This document shows positions 8,833 through 19,331 of a DNA stretch of 64,000 nucleotides, one piece after another. The stretch lies in NCBI GenBank assembly GCA_903907865.1, contig CAIVPR010000182.1:26540-90539 (forward strand). Direction: 5' to 3'. This stretch comes from an uncultured Acidobacteriia bacterium (GTDB lineage: Bacteria > Acidobacteriota > Terriglobia > Bryobacterales > Bryobacteraceae). The position numbers and the translations under genes are program-made. Numbering within the stretch: the first letter of the stretch is position 1; each line of letters begins with the position of its first letter. The notes under the pieces were generated by a model. The model worked only from the letters and a program-made list of their open reading frames with translations, was not told where the DNA came from and made no database searches.

Positions 8833-10584
8833 TCACTCTGGCGGATCGTCGAAAAGCTCGTCCATGAAGTCGTCGAGGAATATGGCAAAGTCCCGTTTCG
8901 CGCCGTTCGCCTGGCGGAGCACTGCCACCCTCTTGCTAAATTCCTCCAACTGGCCGAGCCGCCGCATCGCCCTGCGCGCCTTGGCGAGAAAGGACATCGC
9001 GTGGCGGAACCGGTTGGCCCGGACATAGTCCTCCGCCAACCGCAGATACACCGGCGCGGCATCTGCCGGATGTTCCTGAACCCGCATGTCCGCCATGGGA
9101 TGCCACAACTTTTCCATGTACCCGCACACGTCCGCCTCGCGCCGCGCCTCATCCCATTCGCCTTCGTAGAGGAGGATTGCGATCTGGTCAGACTGGTCGC
9201 CCATCATGCTTTCCGACCACGGCCTACCCTCAAACCGTTCCCGAGTGCGCTTGAGCGACTCTAGAACTACCTCCAACACCTGGGGCCGCCATTCCGGCCA
9301 GGTTCCAGCAGCCTGCGCGCGAGCCTCGAACGTCCGGTACTGATCGAAGGTGGGGTTCCCGGCAAAAGTGGGCCACGTCAGCGCCACCGCGTCGGCATGC
9401 CGCCCGGCCCGCTCGTATTCCTCCCTCAACACGCCCCGCAACCAAGCATTCTGTCCGCTGAATAGCTGGTACGCCCGTTCGGCCCACTCCAAGACCTCGG
9501 GGTAACGCTTGGCGGCCCGAAGCAGATCGAAGATCCTGCGACAGGTATCGACGTCGCCAATGTGGCTGGATAGGACCCCGATATAGCGGTCGACATCGCC
9601 TGTCTTTTGCACCAGCTTTTCCAAAATGGCGAAAAGCCTGTAACGCCCCCAGGATCCGGGCTTGTAGGTCGCCTGCATGGCGTTGCCGACTTCGGCAAAG
9701 GCTGCGTCATCGTAGGCCTTGAGCCCGTCGCTGCCCAGGAGGTCCGCATATTTCGAGAGGGAGTTCGCGAAGACGCCGAAGCGGCAGCTCAATTCGAATC
9801 GCAAGAAACGCGCGCCGAGGGCAGCGGGGTCGGGCGGTGCTTCGAGGCACGCACGGTAGTGGAAGTCCTCGAGGCGCTCGCGAAGGCCGTCGATCAAGCC
9901 CTCGGTGTCGTCGATGAAGGTGCCGTAGTCGGAGAGATCGGCCAGGGCGGACTCGCACACGCCGATGACCGCCGCCGGACTGCCATCGAGCAGCATTTTT
10001 TCGATCTGGTTGACGACCAGATTCGCACCCTGCGCCCACGAGATCGCGGCCTTCCGAGGTACCCGTCCGCGCACCGCTACGGCCTTCTTGAAGGCACCGG
10101 CGAGGACGGCGGCGGTCGCTTGGGGGCCGGTCCGGCTGGACGCGAAAAGGATCAGCTTGTCGCGGACCCGCACATCCTCGTTGGCCCATTCGAGCACCAG
10201 CTGGACGATCGCGTCCTTCTCCTCGTCCTGCAGGACTTTGGCGGCGTCCGCCAGGGTCAACGGCTTGGGGGCACCGCGCTTGGGAACCTTTTTTGCCCCA
10301 GCTGCCAGCCAGGCGAGGGCCGTCGCGGCGCAGTGCATGCAGAACGTGCCGCTCGCGCCGGCCTCGCAGTCGCACTCGTAGTCGAGCAGTCCGTCCGCCG
10401 CAGTCAGGACGACCGACTGCCTCTGCGGGCCGCGTATGACTGCCTTGAGCGTGTCGCCGCGCTCGGTCAGTGATTCGACGTGGCCAAAAGCGGCGAAATC
10501 CGCGCCGCGCGCATAGGCCAGCGGCCCGGCCATGCGCCGCACCACCGCGTCGTTCAATATACCCGAAAAGATGGGTTTCTCCAT
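8833..10584 (-). CDS. SWIM zinc-finger protein with TPR-like helical repeats
   Basis: About 583 residues. ATG 10584 is preferred because GGGGGAAA precedes it by about 7 bp; a longer frame to 10668 would cover the divergent gene's promoter. Residues about 70-95 form a SWIM zinc finger (CDC, then FCMHC), a CxCx(n)CxH metal site that binds DNA or protein. The long remainder is alpha-helical with TPR-like spacing (WAERAYQLF, LRLAEDYVRANRFRHAMSFL). This matches cytosolic SWIM-domain proteins of unknown role that are common in soil bacteria. The gene is convergent with the sulfotransferase gene. Confidence 0.88.
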   Translation of the reverse strand: MEKPIFSGILNDAVVRRMAGPLAYARGADFAAFGHVESLTERGDTLKAVIRGPQRQSVVLTAADGLLDYECDCEAGASGTFCMHCAATALAWLAAGAKKVPKRGAPKPLTLADAAKVLQDEEKDAIVQLVLEWANEDVRVRDKLILFASSRTGPQATAAVLAGAFKKAVAVRGRVPRKAAISWAQGANLVVNQIEKMLLDGSPAAVIGVCESALADLSDYGTFIDDTEGLIDGLRERLEDFHYRACLEAPPDPAALGARFLRFELSCRFGVFANSLSKYADLLGSDGLKAYDDAAFAEVGNAMQATYKPGSWGRYRLFAILEKLVQKTGDVDRYIGVLSSHIGDVDTCRRIFDLLRAAKRYPEVLEWAERAYQLFSGQNAWLRGVLREEYERAGRHADAVALTWPTFAGNPTFDQYRTFEARAQAAGTWPEWRPQVLEVVLESLKRTRERFEGRPWSESMMGDQSDQIAILLYEGEWDEARREADVCGYMEKLWHPMADMRVQEHPADAAPVYLRLAEDYVRANRFRHAMSFLAKARRAMRRLGQLEEFSKRVAVLRQANGAKRDFAIFLDDFMDELFDDPPE

Positions 10585-10666
10585 GACACTTTCCCCCTGT
10601 GGCCCCGCCCCCGCGAACTTCCATTCTCGTTCATTCGGGTTTCGCGGATTGTGATAGGCTGACGGC

Positions 10667-11614
10667 ATGCCGAAGGTTGTCCGGATCGGAATTGTGGTGG
10701 CATGGATTCAGGCCGCGTTGGGCGTGGTTGCGGTCGCCACCGGCGAGCCGGCACTCATTCCCCTGTGTGTGCTGATGGTCGTGGCAGCTATTGGAATCCA
10801 GCGCGGAAACGCGAGCACGGCCTTCGGGTATGCTCTGTTTCAAGGCGCACAGGTGGCGGTTTCCGCTATCGTCGTGAGCCGTGCCGCGGGTGGGCTGGCG
10901 GCTGCGCAAGTAGCCAGCATCGGCATTGCCCTCGCCGTTGGCATTTTGTTTGTTGCCGTGGGACTTTCGCTCGACGGGCGAGACGGCGTAACGCGGGGTA
11001 TGCTGCCATGGCTGCTGGCATCGGGGTGTCTAGTCGGGAGTTTCGCCTGTTTTGAGCCATTTGCCATTCCGACGGGTGCCATGGAGGATACGATCCTGAT
11101 CGGCGACAAGATCCTCGTGCAGCTTTTTCCCCGACCCTCGGTCCAGCGCTTCGACATTGTGGTGATTCGGTACCCAATCGATCACCGGCAGACCTTCGTC
11201 AAGCGGGTTGTCGGATTGCCCGGCGACCGGCTCAAACTGGTCAACAAGCAGCTTGTCCTCAACGGGAAGGCGCTCACGGAGCCGTACGCGCTGCACAAGC
11301 TGGAATACCTCGACTCCTACCGGGACAACTTCCCATCCGACCCGAACACGCCGCTGTTCCCGCCCGCCGTGGAGATGTTGGACAAGAATGTGGCGAACGG
11401 CGAGGTCGTGGTGCCCCAGGGCAAGTACTTTGTGCTCGGCGACAACCGCGATCAGTCCCTCGACAGCCGCTACTGGGGATTCGTGTCGGAGGTGGAGTTG
11501 ATTGGAAAGCCTGTGCTGGTCTACGGTTCGCGGGACCGTTCCACGGATGATCTCGTGAGCGGGACGCTGTCCTTTGGCCGTGTCCGGTGGAGTCGAATCT
11601 TCAAACGGCTGTAG
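10667..11614 (+). CDS. Signal peptidase I-like protein with Ser-to-Ala at catalytic site
   Basis: This 315-residue protein has about four N-terminal membrane segments, then an S26-type domain. Box B reads IPTGAMEDTILIGDKILV, where signal peptidase I normally has SGSM; the nucleophile serine is replaced by Ala138. The general-base lysine is kept (K179 in VKRVVGLPGD), and box E is clear (LGDNRDQSLDSRYWGF). Either it is a catalytically dead homologue or another residue, perhaps Thr136, acts. The extra N-terminal membrane segments are unusual compared with typical LepB. Divergent from the SWIM gene, with 82 bp between. Confidence 0.9.
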   Translation: MPKVVRIGIVVAWIQAALGVVAVATGEPALIPLCVLMVVAAIGIQRGNASTAFGYALFQGAQVAVSAIVVSRAAGGLAAAQVASIGIALAVGILFVAVGLSLDGRDGVTRGMLPWLLASGCLVGSFACFEPFAIPTGAMEDTILIGDKILVQLFPRPSVQRFDIVVIRYPIDHRQTFVKRVVGLPGDRLKLVNKQLVLNGKALTEPYALHKLEYLDSYRDNFPSDPNTPLFPPAVEMLDKNVANGEVVVPQGKYFVLGDNRDQSLDSRYWGFVSEVELIGKPVLVYGSRDRSTDDLVSGTLSFGRVRWSRIFKRL

Positions 11615-11663
11615 GGGGCAACTATTTCACGCCGCCCCCAGCGCGGTATCCTGATTCGAGTAG

Positions 11664-13523
11664 ATGCCCCAAACCCGCCCCGTCCCGCCGGGCACGTCCT
11701 CAGCGCGAACAAGCGCCGAAAACCCTTTCTACCGCCACGGCCAGAAGGTCGTACTATTCTTCGCCTTCCTTATCTGCTTTACCTCCATCCTGACGCCTCC
11801 CCGGCTAATGGACGACCTCGACGCGGGCCAAGGTGACATCGCGCGCGGCATCCTCCGCACCGGCGACTGGGTCACGCCGTACCTCGACGGGGTCAAGTTC
11901 CTTGACAAGTCGCCGCCGCTTTACTGGATGATCGCCGTCTCCTTCAAAGTCTTCGGCGACCACGACTGGGCGGCGCGCATCCCCCAGCAACTCTTCGCAT
12001 TCCTCTTAACTGTGGTGGCGTACCGGATGGCGCTTTGGGGCCTCGGGCAACGGGCGGCGCTGTATTCGGGACTGGTGATGGCGACGTCGCTGGGGCTCTG
12101 GATGTTCACGCGCGTCAACATCCCGGACATCCTGGTCAGCGTCGCCATCGGCTTTGCGCTCTGGTTCTTCCTGCGCTCGCAGGAGGAGGAGCGCGCACAG
12201 TCCAAACGCTGGGCCCTCGCGATGTGGGCGGCAGCGGGCATGGCAGTCTTCTTCAAGGGCCTGATCGGGGCCGTGCTGCCTACCGGCGTCAGCCTCCTCT
12301 ACTTCCTGATTTCCGGCTCCTGGAAGAGCAAGGAAGCGTGGGCGCGGCTGAGGATCGGCGCCGGGCTGCTGGTTTTCCTCGCCGTGGCGCTGCCTTGGCA
12401 CATCCTCGCGATCCTCGCCAACCCGCCGTACTTCGACTTCACAATGCGCAGCGTCCCAGGCGTGTACCGCGGGTTCTTCTGGTTCTACATCATCAACGAA
12501 CATGTCCTGCGCTTCCTGAACCTGCGCTATCCGCACGACTACGACACCGTTCCGCCGCCCGTCCTTTGGGCGCAGCACCTGATCTGGTTCTGCCCCTGGA
12601 GCGTGTTCCTGGGGCGCGCCGCGAGGCTGCCGTTCCGTCCGGTGGACCGCGCTTCGCGGCTGCACCTGCTGTGCGTGTGCTGGATCGTGGTGATCCTCGG
12701 CTTTTTCTCGCTCTCGACGACGCAGGAGTACTACACGATGCCCTCCTATCCAGCGTTTGCGGTACTTATCGGAAGCGCGATTGCGGGTACCCGGTCGTGG
12801 AAGTGGGAGTTGCGGATTGTCGGGACATTGGCTGCGGCCGCGTTCGCCGCCATCGCCGGGTTGTTGTGGGCCAGCCGCGCGTATCCGACTCCGGGTGACA
12901 TATCTACCGCGCTTGGCCACTTCTCGCAGGACACGTATATGTTGTCGCTCGGCCACATGGGCGATCTGACGGTGCGCTCATTCGCCTATTTGAGGTTGCC
13001 TTTGGTGGTGGCGGGAGTCGCGACCCTGTTGGGCGCGCTGGGCTGCTGGGTGTTCCAGGGACGCCGCGGCATCCTGCTGATCGCCGCCATGATGGCTCTA
13101 TTTTTTCAGGCTGCGCGGCTGGCGCTGATCGCCTTCGATCCCTATTTAAGTTCCTACCCGCTGGCCGAGGCAATCAACGCCGCACCTCCCGGCGGCTTGA
13201 TTCTTGACGACCCCTACCACGAATTTTCGTCGCTGAGCTTCTACACCCACAAGGCCCCCCTCATGCTGAACGGGAGGGTGAACAACCTCGAATACGGGTC
13301 GTACGCGCCCGGCGCGGCGAACGTGTTCATCGGCGACCAGCGCTTCCTGGAACTATGGAACGGGCCGCAGCGATGGTATGTCGCGTCTGAGGACTTCTGG
13401 GAGGAAAACCCGCGCATGCCGGCACAGAACCACAAGCCCGAACGGCTGAAAGCCTTGGTCGGGGCGGCGGGATTGCATGTTTTGGCACACGCCGGCGGCA
13501 AGACCGTGTTCTACAACCACTGA
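11664..13523 (+). CDS. GT39-type (ArnT/PMT-like) membrane glycosyltransferase
   Basis: This 619-residue integral membrane protein is a GT-C fold glycosyltransferase of the dolichyl-phosphate-mannose/ArnT type. The first periplasmic loop has the acidic motif DDLDAGQGDIARGILRTGDW, followed by FLDKSPPLYWM, which are diagnostic of this family. About ten hydrophobic segments follow, and a soluble C-terminal domain occupies the last ~150 residues. The donor is probably a polyprenyl-phosphate sugar and the acceptor a lipid or protein in the periplasm; neither can be named. It follows the signal-peptidase-like gene by 50 bp. Confidence 0.9.
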   Translation: MPQTRPVPPGTSSARTSAENPFYRHGQKVVLFFAFLICFTSILTPPRLMDDLDAGQGDIARGILRTGDWVTPYLDGVKFLDKSPPLYWMIAVSFKVFGDHDWAARIPQQLFAFLLTVVAYRMALWGLGQRAALYSGLVMATSLGLWMFTRVNIPDILVSVAIGFALWFFLRSQEEERAQSKRWALAMWAAAGMAVFFKGLIGAVLPTGVSLLYFLISGSWKSKEAWARLRIGAGLLVFLAVALPWHILAILANPPYFDFTMRSVPGVYRGFFWFYIINEHVLRFLNLRYPHDYDTVPPPVLWAQHLIWFCPWSVFLGRAARLPFRPVDRASRLHLLCVCWIVVILGFFSLSTTQEYYTMPSYPAFAVLIGSAIAGTRSWKWELRIVGTLAAAAFAAIAGLLWASRAYPTPGDISTALGHFSQDTYMLSLGHMGDLTVRSFAYLRLPLVVAGVATLLGALGCWVFQGRRGILLIAAMMALFFQAARLALIAFDPYLSSYPLAEAINAAPPGGLILDDPYHEFSSLSFYTHKAPLMLNGRVNNLEYGSYAPGAANVFIGDQRFLELWNGPQRWYVASEDFWEENPRMPAQNHKPERLKALVGAAGLHVLAHAGGKTVFYNH

Positions 13524-13621
13524 GTCGGCACTGGCGTCGCCAGAGATAGCCCGAATCGGACCGATTCATAATTTCATCACGCGAGTGTCACTCATTTGTA
13601 ATATAGTGATGTCGATAGGCG

Positions 13622-15037
13622 ATGTCACTGACTTGCGTTCGGAGATCGGCGATTCTGGCTGGCATGCTGGCCATTGCGGTCGCGGTCTGCCCGGCCCAAC
13701 AGCTTGACGATCGGGCCGCAGTCCGGAAACAGCTCCAATTCGGAAAACTGGACGAGGCAGAGCGGCTGGTCCAACCCGGTGTGGGCCGTTGCGAGCCGTG
13801 GGCGTTGGCGATGGAAGGAGAAATCCGATTCCGCCGTGCCGACTTCGAAGGTGCCGCCGCAGCCTACAACGCCGCCATCCAACGGGACGACCACCTCGCC
13901 CGAGCGTATTGGGGGCTGGGCCGAATCGAGCTCATCCAGTTCCACCGTAGCAACGCCCGGACCTTGATGGCACGTGCGTACGGGCTCGACCCTCGCGACC
14001 CAGACATCATCCGCAGCTACGCGGAGTTCGCCACCGACCCTCGGAGCCGCGAAACGCTGCTCCGCAACGTCGTCGCGCTCACCCGCAACGACGACAGCCC
14101 CGCCGCCGCCGCAGCGTTGAACCAACTCGCCATGGAACGCCGCCTGCAGGGGAATCCCCGTGGACGCGTGGCGACCGGCTACCGAGACTATGCGATTCCG
14201 CTGAAGCCCTACCAGCCGCACGGCATGCTCCCGGCAGGCTTGCTGGCACCGGTAGAAATCAACGGGGGCAAGCCCCTCTGGCTGGTTCTGGACAGCGGCG
14301 GCACGGGCATCATGATCGGTGCGAAAGCCGCACGGAAGCTGGGACTGGAAATGTTTTCCGAGACACGGATCAGCGGCGTTGGCGGCAGCGTGGTCGGAGG
14401 TGCCGTCACGGTGGCGAAATCGGTTCAAGTAGGCGACCTGGTGCTCGAAAACTGCGCGGTCGATGTCACTCCGGAATCACTGGCCCAGGGTGCCGACGGC
14501 GTCATCGGCATGGATGTCTTCGAGGCCTTCCGAATCCGGTTGGACTCCAAGGCGCGCCTTCTGCATTTGGTTCCATTTGAAACCATGCCGACCGAAGATA
14601 GCCATCCCAACCGCTGGATCTCGTTCGACCGCTCCGCGGAAGCCTCCCCTCCCACCCAAGCCTACGGATTCCGGCACTTCCTGCTGCTCAAGGCACGTGT
14701 GCAAGGCGGCAAGACCGGGCTGTTCCTTGTGGACACGGGCTCCGCCGTGACGTCGCTGGCCAAGGGAGTTGCCAGCCCCACAATGGGAATTCCGGCGGAC
14801 ATGGCGCTGAGCGGCGCGGGTGGAGCGGTGTCCGGCGTGTTCCGGATCTCGCCCATCGTGGTGGAAGTGGCAGGCCGCGTCGTGGGCGATGGTGACCCGG
14901 TCGTGATGGATTTGGACGAAATCAGCCGCCGTCAGGGCGTGCAGATTTCGGGGATCCTCGGCTACTCCGTGTTGCGAAAGTCCACGGTAACGTTCAACTA
15001 CCGTGACGGACTGGTCGAACTGGGCGACGGGCGGTAG
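13622..15037 (+). CDS. Exported TPR protein with two retropepsin-like aspartic protease domains
   Basis: 471 residues. A signal peptide (about residues 1-26, ending CPAQ) is followed by TPR-like helices at about 35-180. The first clan AA aspartic protease-like domain has the active-site motif LVLDSGGTGIMI with Asp224. The second has FLVDTGSAVTSL with Asp371. Each is of retroviral-pepsin size, so the polypeptide could form an intramolecular dimer. The first motif is DSG and the second DTG, both compatible with catalysis. Such proteins are frequent in Acidobacteriota and their substrates are unknown. It lies 98 bp after the glycosyltransferase gene and ends 6 bp before the convergent uvrA. Confidence 0.9.
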   Translation: MSLTCVRRSAILAGMLAIAVAVCPAQQLDDRAAVRKQLQFGKLDEAERLVQPGVGRCEPWALAMEGEIRFRRADFEGAAAAYNAAIQRDDHLARAYWGLGRIELIQFHRSNARTLMARAYGLDPRDPDIIRSYAEFATDPRSRETLLRNVVALTRNDDSPAAAAALNQLAMERRLQGNPRGRVATGYRDYAIPLKPYQPHGMLPAGLLAPVEINGGKPLWLVLDSGGTGIMIGAKAARKLGLEMFSETRISGVGGSVVGGAVTVAKSVQVGDLVLENCAVDVTPESLAQGADGVIGMDVFEAFRIRLDSKARLLHLVPFETMPTEDSHPNRWISFDRSAEASPPTQAYGFRHFLLLKARVQGGKTGLFLVDTGSAVTSLAKGVASPTMGIPADMALSGAGGAVSGVFRISPIVVEVAGRVVGDGDPVVMDLDEISRRQGVQISGILGYSVLRKSTVTFNYRDGLVELGDGR

Positions 15038-15043
15038 AGTCGA

Positions 15044-17986
15044 CTACGCCCGCAGGAAGTGGCCCGTGTGGGAGCCTTTGATCGCCTCGATGTCTTCGGG
15101 CGTGCCTTCGCCAACAACACGACCTCCGGCGGCACCGCCTTCGGGGCCCATGTCGATGATCCAGTCGGCGGCCCGGATCACATCAAGGTTGTGCTCAATC
15201 ACCAGCAGCGACCCGCCGTTGTCGATCAGCCGCTCAAAGGCCAACAGAAGCTTGTTGATGTCGTCGAAATGGAGGCCTGTGGTCGGCTCGTCGCAGATGA
15301 ACAGCGTGCCCGCATTCGAGGCCTGCGCCAGGTGCGCGGCCAGCTTCACGCGCTGGGCCTCGCCGCCGGACAGCGTGGTGGCGGACTGCCCGAGGCGCAG
15401 GTAGCCGAGTCCGACCTCGTCCAAGAGCTTGAGTTTTGTCACCAAGCGCGGAGTGTCGTGGAAGAACCCTATCGCTTCGCGGGTGGTCAGGGCGAGAACT
15501 TCGTGGATGTTCAGCCCCTTGTACTTGATTTCGAGGATGCTGCTCTTGAAGCGGGTGCCGCGGCACTCGTCGCAGATCAGTTCCACGTCCGCAAGGAACT
15601 GCATTTCGACGGTGACGGTGCCGTCGCCCTGGCAGGTTTCGCAACGGCCGCCGGGCACGTTGAACGAGAAGTGGCCAGCCGAGTAGCCGCGCTTTTCCGC
15701 CTCGCGCGTTGCTGAAAACAGGCCGCGGATGATGTCGAAGGCCTTCACATAGGTGACCGGGTTGGAGCGGGGCGTGCGACCGATGGGCGTTTGGTCGATC
15801 ATCACGACGTCGTGGATCATGTCCGCACCCTCGACTTTGGCGCAGGTCATGCGGGGACCATCGGGCAATGCGGAATCATCCGATTCTTCCGGTACGTCGC
15901 CGGTGGGGGACTGGAGTCGCGCCTGAAGCGAGCGGTAGATGACGTCGTGGACCAAGGTCGACTTCCCCGACCCCGAGACGCCGGTCACGACCACAAGCAG
16001 GCCGAGGGGAATCGAAATGTCGACCCCCTTCAGGTTGTGCAGATAGGCGCCGAAAAATCTGAGGGACTTCCGCGGGTCCGGCGTGCGGCGGTGCTTACGG
16101 CGGACCACCTGTAGTTCGCCGCGTAGGTACTTCCCGGTAAGCGAGGTGTTGGCCGGAGCGATGAGACCCGCGTAGTCCCCCTCGAAAATGATCCGGCCAC
16201 CGTGCTCGCCGGCACCGGGGCCAAGGTCGATGATGTGGTCGGCCGCGCGCATCACGTCGGGATCGTGCTCGACCACGATGATGGTGTTGCCGATGTCACG
16301 CAGCTCGGCAAGGATTTGGAGCAAGCGCGCGGTGTCTCGGGGGTGGAGGCCGATGGAGGGCTCGTCGAGGACGTAGCAGGCACCTACGAGGCGGGAGCCG
16401 AGGCAAGTCGCGAGCTGGATGCGCTGCGCCTCGCCTCCGGACAGGGTGGCGGAAAGGCGGTCGAGGGTGAGGTATTCGAGACCGACGTCGTTGAGGAACT
16501 TCAGGCGCTGCTGGATCTCGACGAGGATCTTGCCCGCGATGCCGGACTCCTCGGGGGTCAGTTCGAGGGTATCGAAGAAGCGATGGGCCTCGGCGATGTT
16601 CAGGCGGACGGCCTCGGCCACGGTCTTGCCGCCAACGCGGATGTTCAGCGCCTCCTTGCGCAGGCGGGAACCCTCGCAATCGGGGCAACGCGCGTAACCG
16701 CGGTAGCGCGCCAGCAGGACCCGGACGTGGACCTTGTATTTCTTGGTTTCGAGGTAGGCGAAGAACTGCCGGATGCCCTCCACCTTCTTATTGCCGATCT
16801 TGCCACCTTCGAGGACCAGCTTCCGCTCCTCGTCGGTGAGGTCTGAGAAGGGGACATTGAAGCGGACTTTGTCGCCAACCTGCTTGCGGAAATCGGCCAG
16901 CCACTCGACGCCTGCGGCCCGGGTCCAGGGGTCGACGGCTCCACCATTGATGGAGAGGCCGGGGTTGGCGACGATGAGGTCGGGCGCGTAGTCGATGACG
17001 TTGCCGAAGCCCTGGCAGCGGTGGCAGGCACCGGCGGGGCTGTTGAAGCTGAATAGGATGGGCTCGGGTTCGCGGAACTCTATGTTGTCGTACTTGCAGA
17101 TGAAGCGTTCGCTGAAGAGGACGCGCTGGGCAGTTTTCGCGTCCTCGAAGACGGCCTCGCCCGATTCGCGGTAGCAGGCTTCGACGGTGTCAACGATGCG
17201 CTGGTGCAGGTTTTCAGTGATCGCGATGCGGTCGACAAGGATGTCGACAGGGGAGTTCCAGTCGATGTCGAGGAGCGATTCGGGGGTGGAGAACTCAAAA
17301 ACAGTCCCGTTTTGGCGGAGGCGGGTGTAGCCCTTGGCGCGGAGTTCGGCGAGGCGGTCCTTGGGGATTTCGCCAGGAGTGTGCTTGACCGGGAAGAGCA
17401 CGAGGTATCGGGTGCCCACCGGTTGGGCGAGCATCTCGCGGGCGACCTGGTCGACCGTATCCTTAAGGACCAGGCGACCGCAGATGGGGCAATAGGTCCG
17501 ACCGGCGCGGGCCCAGAGAAGGCGCATGAAGTCGTAGATCTCGGTGGAGGTCGCGACGGTTGAGCGCGGGTTGCGGGTGGTGTTCTTCTGCCGGATGGCG
17601 ATGCCGGGGGCAATGCCCTCGATGTCGTCGACCGCGGGCTTCTCCATGCGTTCGAGGAACTGGCGGGCGTAGGCAGAGAGCGATTCGACGTAGCGGCGCT
17701 GACCCTCGGCGTAGATGGTATCGAAGGCGAGGGAGGACTTGCCGGAGCCGGAGACCCCGGTGACGACCGTAAGTTTGAAGTGGGGGATGGAGACGGTGAG
17801 GTTCTTGAGGTTGTGGAGGCGGGCTCCACGGACCAGAATCTCGCCGTCAGAATCTTCACCGCCGCCTACGGAAGGCGCGGCTGAGTCGGCACCCGACCCC
17901 ACAATCGAATGCGACCGGGGGTCAGTGAGCTGCGATTCGAGGGTCGCGTTTGGCTGCTCGGGCGCTTGATGGGTGGTATCGGCCAA
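15044..17986 (-). CDS. uvrA: Excinuclease ABC subunit A
   Basis: This 980-residue protein is UvrA, the damage-recognition ATPase of nucleotide excision repair in the cytosol. It contains two ABC ATPase modules: Walker [15 protein letters not shown] near residue 80 and [14 protein letters not shown] near 655, each with an LSGGEAQR signature. Zinc-finger cysteines are seen in CPICG, CHRCQG, CPDCEG and in the C-terminal CETCQGDG...CDECRG pair. An N-terminal extension of about 45 residues precedes the usual start region ([10 protein letters not shown]) and makes it longer than the usual ~940. The start at 17986 is the first ATG in frame. Convergent with the aspartic-protease gene. Confidence 0.98.
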   Translation of the reverse strand: MADTTHQAPEQPNATLESQLTDPRSHSIVGSGADSAAPSVGGGEDSDGEILVRGARLHNLKNLTVSIPHFKLTVVTGVSGSGKSSLAFDTIYAEGQRRYVESLSAYARQFLERMEKPAVDDIEGIAPGIAIRQKNTTRNPRSTVATSTEIYDFMRLLWARAGRTYCPICGRLVLKDTVDQVAREMLAQPVGTRYLVLFPVKHTPGEIPKDRLAELRAKGYTRLRQNGTVFEFSTPESLLDIDWNSPVDILVDRIAITENLHQRIVDTVEACYRESGEAVFEDAKTAQRVLFSERFICKYDNIEFREPEPILFSFNSPAGACHRCQGFGNVIDYAPDLIVANPGLSINGGAVDPWTRAAGVEWLADFRKQVGDKVRFNVPFSDLTDEERKLVLEGGKIGNKKVEGIRQFFAYLETKKYKVHVRVLLARYRGYARCPDCEGSRLRKEALNIRVGGKTVAEAVRLNIAEAHRFFDTLELTPEESGIAGKILVEIQQRLKFLNDVGLEYLTLDRLSATLSGGEAQRIQLATCLGSRLVGACYVLDEPSIGLHPRDTARLLQILAELRDIGNTIIVVEHDPDVMRAADHIIDLGPGAGEHGGRIIFEGDYAGLIAPANTSLTGKYLRGELQVVRRKHRRTPDPRKSLRFFGAYLHNLKGVDISIPLGLLVVVTGVSGSGKSTLVHDVIYRSLQARLQSPTGDVPEESDDSALPDGPRMTCAKVEGADMIHDVVMIDQTPIGRTPRSNPVTYVKAFDIIRGLFSATREAEKRGYSAGHFSFNVPGGRCETCQGDGTVTVEMQFLADVELICDECRGTRFKSSILEIKYKGLNIHEVLALTTREAIGFFHDTPRLVTKLKLLDEVGLGYLRLGQSATTLSGGEAQRVKLAAHLAQASNAGTLFICDEPTTGLHFDDINKLLLAFERLIDNGGSLLVIEHNLDVIRAADWIIDMGPEGGAAGGRVVGEGTPEDIEAIKGSHTGHFLRA

Positions 17987-18054
17987 GGTTGTGGGGATTG
18001 CCCCAGTTTAGCAATCCCTCGGGATCGATGCTTGCCACGCGGCGGGGCCCGTCC

Positions 18055-19236
18055 CTATTCCGGGGTCAGCTTGTCGATAACACCGCTCAGGATCACGTGG
18101 TACGCAACAAACCCGACGATCACGCAGATGACGAAGATCAAGACGACCACCCAGACGACCTTCAGGTGTTTGGCGCGACCGGAACCAAAGGCACGGTGGT
18201 GCTTGCGGCGGGGACCTGCATCGAAGCTGTCCTGATCCGGGCCGAAAAGACTAGCACCTGGATTCTTCGAGAACTCCAGATCCTCTTCACTGTCCAAGAT
18301 GTCGCCCAACTTGGTGCCGGCCGGCGGGGGCGGAGGCGGGTCGGTCCTTCGGCGGCGTCGAGCGGTGACGGGTTCCTCCGAGATTGAGGCGTCGAGCGCC
18401 TGCAAACGCTCGAACAAGGTATTGCCTCGACTGGACGAGGACGTTGAGCTATCGGGAGCGCTCTTGGCCGGACCGGCCTGGGTGCTGGTCTTGGTGCCGG
18501 AGGTGTCGCGGGCTTTGCGCGCAGTGCCGGGATCCTGATCGGCCCGATCCGGATGCAATGCTTGCGCAATGCGATCCCGGAGCGTTGCGCGGCGTCGGGG
18601 ACGGGGAGGCACGCGGCGGTCCTGGCCTTTACCGATACTGGAGACACGGTCGGTAGTGGAGGTCAGCCGTTCATGCAAGGGGCGGAAGACTTCGTCGAGC
18701 TTTTCGGCAAAGCCTTCGTCCGGGTCGACGCCGTCGTCGTCGGCATCAAAGTCCGCCTCTTGGGCGCGCTGTGAACCGGACTGGCCGGGCTCACCGGAGG
18801 GATCGGCACGCTGGGTTTCATCCACCGGCCTTCCGGTAAGCTGCGGGGAGAAGTATCGGCCACCGTCGAGCACGTGGTGGATCGCCGCGACGAGGTGTTT
18901 GGCCGGCCCTGTGCGGAGGACATAACCATCGCCGCCGGCGCGCACCGCATCCTTCACCGTGGCCTCGTCCGTGGAAACCGCCATGACGATGATCTTGGTT
19001 TGCGGAGCCTCGGCACGTATGCCGCGTACCAATTGGGTCCCATAGATGGTCGGCAGATTCAGGTCGAGGACGACCAAGTCGGGGCGTTGACGCCGAACCT
19101 CCAGCAACGCGGTTTCCCCATCGCCGACGCTGCCAACAAGGCGAAAGCCGCCCTCCCGACTCAAGATCGTCGAGAGGCCCTCCCGGCGCATCTGGTCGGC
19201 ATCCGCCAGCAGGATTGTAACCTGTGTACTGGGCAT
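18055..19236 (-). CDS. Receiver-domain protein with C-terminal membrane anchor
   Basis: 393 residues. The N-terminal 125 residues form a receiver domain with acidic residues (ADADQ), phosphoacceptor Asp58 in LVVLDLNLP and Ser88 in VMAVS. The conserved Lys site reads VLRTG, so an Arg replaces it. There is no HTH output domain. Residues about 130-350 are charged, Pro/Ser/Arg-rich and probably disordered. A final hydrophobic stretch at about 360-383 (VVWVVVLIFVICVIVGFVAY) is a tail anchor with a short LTPE end. So the receiver appears tethered to the membrane by its C-terminus, and a role in signalling at the membrane is inferred. Its sensor partner is not seen nearby. Upstream of uvrA on the same strand, with 68 bp between. 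Confidence 0.85.
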   Translation of the reverse strand: MPSTQVTILLADADQMRREGLSTILSREGGFRLVGSVGDGETALLEVRRQRPDLVVLDLNLPTIYGTQLVRGIRAEAPQTKIIVMAVSTDEATVKDAVRAGGDGYVLRTGPAKHLVAAIHHVLDGGRYFSPQLTGRPVDETQRADPSGEPGQSGSQRAQEADFDADDDGVDPDEGFAEKLDEVFRPLHERLTSTTDRVSSIGKGQDRRVPPRPRRRATLRDRIAQALHPDRADQDPGTARKARDTSGTKTSTQAGPAKSAPDSSTSSSSRGNTLFERLQALDASISEEPVTARRRRRTDPPPPPPAGTKLGDILDSEEDLEFSKNPGASLFGPDQDSFDAGPRRKHHRAFGSGRAKHLKVVWVVVLIFVICVIVGFVAYHVILSGVIDKLTPE

Positions 19237-19331
19237 CCTAGGAACGTGCGTGTACGTTCTCTGTCATAGTACCCCAGCAGCTCGTACCAGAACCGCAGGA
19301 CGAGGCCAGAATCGGGTATTATGGGTACTAC

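Noticed and set aside
18384..18656. Plus-strand frames opposite the receiver gene
   Set aside because: They are antisense shadows of the disordered linker of the receiver gene.
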